From Pseudoscleropodium purum (Eukaryota; Streptophyta; Bryopsida; Hypnales; Brachytheciaceae), in the NCBI GenBank assembly GCA_963969395.1, contig OZ017799.1, positions 5,520,501 to 5,584,500 on the forward strand: a stretch of DNA of 64,000 nt. The letters are read 5' to 3'. Below are positions 58,208 through 64,000 of this stretch, in pieces. The notes under the pieces were generated by a model. The model did no database searches and had not been told where the DNA came from. It saw only the letters and a list, made by a program, of their open reading frames with translations. Numbering within the stretch: the first letter of the stretch is position 1; every line of letters begins with the position of its first letter. The position numbers and the translations under genes are program-made.

Positions 58208-61200
58208 GGGTTAAGTTTCTAGTATTGAGTATTCTAGCTTCAGAGCAGAGTGAGCCTCCGTCGCTCATACTTTCCACGAGAGTGCTTGATGATGTGCCGG
58301 CAAGCGGTTGCTGTCTCGCCTGAAGAATGTGACAGTTCAGGATTCCAAAGATTACAGATGCGGTAATCGTAGCTCCGTCGCTGATAATTTCAGTTCAGAA
58401 AGGAAAGAATTCGTGATGGTAGAAGTGTAGGAGTAATTCCGATTTGAATCTTTACCTTCTTCACTGATTTTCTTGTGGCTGAATTGCAGTTCATTTCAAT
58501 TCAACCTTCTTTTCTGCAGTTCTGTACCTTGACTCCGAACCTGAAACTTCGCAGTATACAAAACAAAACACTCACTCACCAGGCTGAGACTTCGCATACT
58601 TGAATACCGTAATAAGAGACAAGCAAGATTTGTACTTACTCTTCTTGCAAACCTGCACTCCAGATTAGGGTTTCATCGCTGGAAAGGCATTTTCTCTTCG
58701 GCCACTAAGATGATCGCCATGCACTATTGCAGGTAGTTTGGGGAAGATTTTTCTCTTCTATCCCGAGGATGCCGAGGACAGGGTGCGGATGCACGAGCGG
58801 CTCATGTGTCCAGGTTTGCCAACAGATCAATATCTCTCTCTTCTCTGCAATGGTACTCTGTTTTGTGGTGTTATTTGAGGTGAGACAAACATTCACCTCG
58901 ATTGGCAACTGTGGATTCTTCGACATTTGATACTGAGAAGGTTAAGGTTACTATGACATGGAGAGTCTGGTTGTCCTTCACATTTTGATACCTTATTGTG
59001 GGGATCAGTGCTTCAGTACAGTGGGTTGCTTTTGTGTTTGATTAAGGTAGGACAGCCCATCGTAGTCAGAAATAGGAGTTTGCCCTCATGCCATTACTGA
59101 ATTTTTAAATTTTTTTCCCACATAAAGACAAGTGTGAGAAATGGCAAGAGCATTTGAAATTATATTATCTAACAAAGTATGAATTTTTTATGAGTTTTTG
59201 AAGTGTGCTGTCCAAAATAGTCTTAAAATTACCCCAAAATCAACAAAAAGTATCTCCATAATACTCATCTTACTCAATTAAAGTAGTCACAATATTTTCT
59301 AACATGGTCACAACATGAAGGCCTAAAAATCCACTTGCAATGAATTTACACTCAAAATTCCTATTGTAGTCACAAATCACTGCATTACCATCACCTAAGA
59401 CATTGATTGTGATTTAAATCTCATTTATTGAAAAAATCTTGTAATGGGGTCATCCCCTAGGTGTCTGTGATGAGTCTTTTTGACTGTAATGGTTCCTTAT
59501 GTGCAAGCACCGAGGCTTGCTTTTGGTAATGAACAAAGTTGTTTTCCAGCTTGTTTGTGCTTTCTTCAGGTGCACATAGGAGACTGCTCATTAACTAGGA
59601 CGGATAAATTACTATTGGGATGCTTCAGTGCGCAGCTTGATCGATAGGTTAATCTCCAATTTGTGCTTGCGGTTCTGTTGATGGAGTCAACAGAAGGGTG
59701 CTAATGGAATCTGTTGATTTTTGATAGGTATCAATGTGTTTTAATCTTTTTGACTTTGAGGGTTCTCCAGGTTGGAGGTCATTGTTTAATCCCTCAAATT
59801 TGAGCTCCGGAAATGAAGCTGAATGAGTGATGGACTAAATGGCATCTTCTAATAATGGTGGAATTTTATCAAGGGTTTTTATTGCATTCGAAGCGGATCA
59901 CTCTTTTTGTCTGACATCCAGCTCTGGTGATTGTTTCGCAGTGCCATGTGTGTGTTGTTTTTCAAAGAGTGAATACAAAACACATGATTATGGTAAGTTT
60001 ATTGTGACGACGTCTGGCACGGGGACTCAATTTGATGGCAATTATGCTTCGTGATGGTATCGTAGTTCTCCCGCTGTTTAGATTCACGTCCCATGATTCT
60101 TTAGTAATATGTGTGGCAATAGCTGTAGTTTCAAGTGGCTAGAATTTCATTGGCTTAGAACAACTGGCATAATCTCTGTGAATGCTGTAATCAATCACAG
60201 TGAGTCAAGCGGGGTGCTGTGACTGTTGAGACCCAGATGCTTGTGAAGAAAGAGCGTAATCACCACACTCGACGTGAACTGGTGATCGTTCATGCTATTA
60301 TAGAATATCGTGCTCCTTCCTGATTTAAGTAGAGTGGTGAATGCTTCGCAAGTGGATCCTGTTGAAACATTGTCTCCTGCAAAGCTGAATTTATGGTATT
60401 TTTGAATGTTTCAGACATTCTCTACTGATGTTTGATTCATGCATGTCCTTTTCGCTTAGTTATTCTTAGCTAAGATTCGCAGTTTCTAGGTAATTCCTGT
60501 ATCCAAGCCAAGATTGCTAAGGTTGGAATCCTTGAAGATGCGATAGATTGAAATAGTCACATTAGTATGGCCTGTGAACAAGTTTTGAAGTGCGCACTGT
60601 AGTGCGGATCGTCAGGGACCTTCTTTACCTCATGAGCTTGAGGTTCCTACAAAAATCTCAGGTTGGAGTCTGCTCCTGGAACCATCAGTAATGAATCTTG
60701 TTTGTTTGTACCTTTTTGGAACATTTACAGTAACTGCAAAAATCATCTTGAGGATGATAGCTGCTCTTGGTCCTTGCTGAAAAGATGGACTCGTGATAGA
60801 AATGTTAAGGATTTCTACTCCACATTTTAGTGACGTTACTAGAGAGCTTGTTGCACATTTGGTTTAGTCTTTTATTTTCTCCATTTAGTTTGAACTTGAT
60901 CCTTAAACCTCCGAGTGACCTCTCAGGTCATTACGAGGTCTAAAAATTTAATTTTTAATTCCTGTAAAGATATTTATTTCAAATGCTTTTGAATGAAACT
61001 AAGAGTCACATTTATTTATTCTCTAGTTTCATTATAATTTCGAATCACGTAAAAATGACCAATATCAAGAGAGCTGTGTGTTTTTCAAATAATGCTTAAA
61101 TAGAAAGTCTGAAAAAAATTGATATCAAATAGGAGAATATGACGCTCAAAAATGAGAAAAATTGCTGGACGTAAAGGGTTAATGTCGTGACTCCTTCGAT

Positions 61201-61707
61201 AGTGCAATAGTTTATGAACAGTATGCAGTTCCATGAGGATGTACAGCATAAATTATGAAGTTGTTTGGTGAATTCCGCTTGAAAATTATGTTGCATATTT
61301 TCCAACGAGTGAACCAATTTTGAGTTTTTTGGTTTATTAGTAAGCAATGCTTTCGTTCATCATCAATTACATCCCAGAAATCACCAGAGGAACACCAGTT
61401 TTTGAAAAACCCCAACAAAGACAGCCATGAAATTCCTCGATTGACTTCGATAGGTGTGTCCTGGGAATTCCCGATATTGCATTTTTTCTTGAGAACTTGA
61501 GCTCAAGACCTATTTTGACTTCACACTTAGTTTTAGAGCCTGGAAACCTCTTGCAATGGCCGGGCGTTTGTATTTCATGGTTGAAAACTGAACCTACTCG
61601 TAGCTAAAAGCATGTTTCAGATTTGAAATCTTTGTTTGCTAATTTCTCTGATATCTTCATTGAAAATCCTCTTGTTCCAAATGCTCTTCGTGCATGCTGT
61701 TCTCAAG
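58208..61707 (+). other. Gene-like region without resolved exons
   Basis: Composition is richer in G and C than the desert. Many short open stretches are bounded by good splice-like borders, for example 59941-59991 (TTTCGCAG before, GTAAGT after) and about 59577-59645 (TTCTTCAG before). None of them joins in a consistent phase into a protein I recognise. At 58289 ATGATG starts a frame of 24 codons that ends at a GT donor near 58363 and could be a first exon. This may be the 5' part and introns of the gene ending at 62637, a non-coding transcript, or a decayed gene. Confidence 0.3.
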
Positions 61708-62637
61708 ATTGTGTGTTCGGAAGCTGTCCAGGACAGGGAGTCGCTTGAGGTGCATTGCTCCACCTAAGCTTTAACTTGTGAAGCTGACGATTGATGTCAA
61801 TGTTTTGGTGGAATTTAGTTAAGCTTCACCTTAACACAAAGGTCGGATCCTATTCCTGGCATCTGTCTTTGTTGGTAGAAATGAATACGTGAAATCCTCT
61901 TTCAATATTTCTATTGAAAAATCAGGGTCTCGAACTTGCTCATAGTCTGCAGCTTCAAGACCTTTCAAGTACGACTTGAGATTGCGCTGCTCATTGCTCT
62001 AATCGGCTTCTTCATTGTCTGTTATAGATGCTATTGAAGGCGTTCGCTAGCATGCCAGAGGAGCTCATGGAGGGGGTAATATTTTGAGGATTTCTGACCA
62101 TCGGCCCCTTCTCTTAAGACTCTTGCACGTGGATTATATTTTGAAGTGTTTTATTCCCAAAACCAAAAAATGGGAATTCCTCTTTGGAAGCTACTAAGCC
62201 TAGTTGATTACAGTCAATCCCGAAACATATTTAGACTGGTGAAGATGTAGAGGAATGATTTATCTTCTCATTGTTACATTTTGTCTCATTCCTTAGAGCT
62301 TACTAATTGATTGATTTCAACTCACAGAGATTTTGGAAGGGACCACTTTGGCAGTTATTTGTTTACTGTAACGTGTTAATGAATGAAGACTTAACCTTGT
62401 TTGTCATATGTGCTGTGGTGTGATTCTGAGCTTCTGGAGTCTTGAGATTTGTTTGATGTTGACAGCTTGAGTCGGAAGTCATCTATGCTCTGATTTGTCT
62501 GCAATTCTACTGTGCTATTGTTTTTTCAGATGCTTTACAGTCTGAACTTTAAGCAGCACTTCTCCGAGGTGCTTAGGAAACACTATCAAACGATGATTGA
62601 GAGCGTCGCTGATAGAAACATTACAGTCACCAAATGA
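61708..62637 (+). CDS. Probable 3' exons of an unrecognised gene
   Basis: Three segments join in phase 0. They are 61708-61749 (acceptor CTCAAG, donor GAG|GTGCAT), 62028-62075 (acceptor TTATAG, donor GGG|GTAATA; encodes LLKAFASMPEELMEG) and 62530-62637 (acceptor TTTTTTCAG, stop TGA 62635-62637). The last encodes 35 residues including SLNFKQHFSEVLRKHYQTMI and a tail ending in DRNITVTK. The last exon looks clearly protein-like: strong polypyrimidine tract, balanced helical composition and a high-GC third codon position against AT-rich flanks. The first segment is the weakest. The upstream part of the gene should lie between 58.2 and 61.7 kb. I cannot name the family. Confidence 0.45.
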
Positions 62638-63499
62638 TCCTCTTGTTTAGCACTTCAAAGCTCGTGACTCAAGTCTGGAAAGAAGTATGTTGACAAAGAT
62701 TGAGATCACCGATGGTGATTTCAAAGAGGTGCTCCTTTCAGATTTCCACAGTTGCCCGTGATAGTCTCTGTTTTGGCTAATTCTGATTGTGCACTTTCAT
62801 TTGTTGCAGTTATGGACATTACCCAGTTTCAGGCTTCTTTTGAGGGCTACATAATTTTTTTTTCACCTCTTTTATTTAAAAATGTGTATTACGTTGGGAT
62901 AGCTTTAATATTTTTTTTGAATTTCCACTCGTTAACTCCTCAACGTCTAGATCCTTCTCCAAAATTGATGATTTGGAAAAAATCATTACAAAGTACTATT
63001 TAGAAGAATATTTTGGAATTGATATACAATTGATAAAGGTGAAGATTTTGAGTTTAGATTCCATTTGTGTGCTTAGATTCACCAATGCTATCACCAATAT
63101 TTTTTTCATAAACTTTGAAAGGGAAATTTGACTACAAGCAAAATATTATCATTTTTTTGAGTAAAACTTGTTGGCATGGATTTGAAATGAGTTTTTTCTA
63201 ACATGGTGATTTTTTGAAATTTTTGTGTTCTTTAAATCTATGACCTCATTATTTCAAATCCAATTTTGAACCATCTAGAGTCAATGCAATTTTGGCTTTG
63301 TCAACAACTTAACATGACTTCCACATTTGTAATTTAAAAAAAATATGTTTTCTAGTAACACCAAATCCAACCATTAGATAGGATAACAATTTGATGAAGT
63401 ATCTCTACAAATTAGGATGAATTTTATTCAAGCAATAATGGGAAAGAAACAACTAAAGTATATGAATCTATGTCATCCAAATATTGGACGTTGAAGTAC
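62638..63499. other. 3' flank and intergenic
   Basis: Probably 3' UTR for the first 100-200 bases, then AT-rich DNA without recognisable features. Confidence 0.35.
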
Positions 63500-63503
63500 T
63501 TAA

Positions 63504-63725
63504 CCCTTGAATGCTAGGTTGGTCTTTGTGGAAATTGTCTATTTTGATATTGTGTGCATTTTGGGATTAAAAAAATAAAAAAAACACTTGTTTGAAGTCA
63601 AGCTACTATAGAAGACCTTTCCTTTTCCCACAAAATTTAGAGAATGAATAGTTGCACTTTTGTCCTATATAACAAGATTCTCTATCATTCATCAACTAAA
63701 AAATGGTCACAATATTATTTATGGA
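63504..63725 (+). mobile_element. Family C TTAA element, copy 3
   Basis: Begins TTAA|CCCTTGAATGCTAGG (TTAA 63500-63503) and ends ATGGA|TTAA (63726-63729). The interior carries GAATAGTTGCACTTTTGTCC and the family block CAAGCTACTATAGAAGACC. It stands directly before copy 4. Confidence 0.65.
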
Positions 63726-63736
63726 TTAAGGATTAA

Positions 63737-63933
63737 CCTTGTAAGGACGGGTTGGTTTCCATTGAAATCATCATTTTTTGATACTGTAGGAATCAATTGT
63801 ATAAAAAAACTACTATAGAAGATGTTTTCTATTCACAACAAAACTCAAAGGAAGAATAGTTGCAATTTTGACCTATATAGAAGAATTCTTTGTTATCCAT
63901 TGGATACTTAGTGTCCATAGTAGCCTTATAGGG
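63737..63933 (+). mobile_element. Family C TTAA element, copy 4
   Basis: 197 bp between TTAA at 63733-63736 and TTAA at 63934-63937. The ends CCTTGTAAGG and GCCTTATAGGG are imperfect inverted repeats. It shares interior blocks GAATAGTTGCAATTTTGACC and CTACTATAGAAGATG with copy 3 and, inverted, with 18363-18592. Confidence 0.8.
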
Positions 63934-64000
63934 TTAAAATTCATGTGTTTTTCCACAAGTATTAGTGGAGGAGTTGGGACCCTCTGGGAGCACGGAAACT

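Noticed and set aside
1..64000. CRISPR array, rRNA, integrated virus or autonomous retrotransposon
   Set aside because: No spaced short repeats, rRNA motifs, reverse transcriptase (YxDD), integrase or capsid motifs were seen in any open frame.

Overview
This is a nuclear land-plant genomic window. It is AT-rich and intron-bearing, with few genes and many repeats. The genes with recognisable homologs are plant-type: an S1FA-like small protein, a C2-domain phospholipase D and a plant LETM1-like organelle protein. The LRR array has repeats of the LPKEVGNLSSLTTLDL kind. As I recall it, arrays like this are common in bryophytes and other seed-free plants, so I lean towards a seed-free plant or a gymnosperm, but the sequence does not settle this.

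Layout. 1-5.5 kb: AT-rich intergenic DNA with miniature-transposon copies and a doubtful gene fragment. 5.9-7.4 kb: a diverged copy of the 5' part of the S1FA gene, followed by an LRR array broken by two in-frame stops. 7.4-12.1 kb: gene desert with a 47-bp minisatellite. 12.29-14.11 kb: a two-exon S1FA-like gene on the + strand, whose intron 1 contains a tandem duplication. 16.0-19.9 kb: a cluster of TTAA-flanked elements. 22.9-24.4 kb (perhaps to 25.0 kb): the first exons of an unrecognised single-pass membrane protein on the + strand. 25-29 kb: hairpin elements, including a CACTA-type MITE with a 3-bp target-site duplication. 29.89-38.17 kb: a complete 12-exon phospholipase D (933 codons plus stop) on the - strand. 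39-45 kb: repeats. 45.36-53.10 kb: a complete 17-exon LETM1-like gene (983 codons plus stop) on the - strand. 53-58.2 kb: intergenic DNA ending in two tandem transposon copies. 58.2-62.64 kb: gene-like DNA with a probable terminal coding exon. 63.5-63.94 kb: two more small TTAA-flanked elements.

The genes do not form a pathway. Phospholipase D acts on membrane phospholipids, the LETM1-like protein is probably an organelle inner-membrane protein, and S1FA is a tiny protein with a hydrophobic segment and a basic tail. I assembled both long genes exon by exon from GT/AG borders with phase checked at every junction, and both close into one uninterrupted reading frame.

The most unusual signal is a group of unrelated repeat families (about 0.2, 0.64 and 0.93 kb). 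Their ends read CCC(C)T...(A)GGG(G) and they sit between TTAA tetranucleotides. That is the end structure of piggyBac-type transposons, a superfamily I would not expect to dominate a plant locus.
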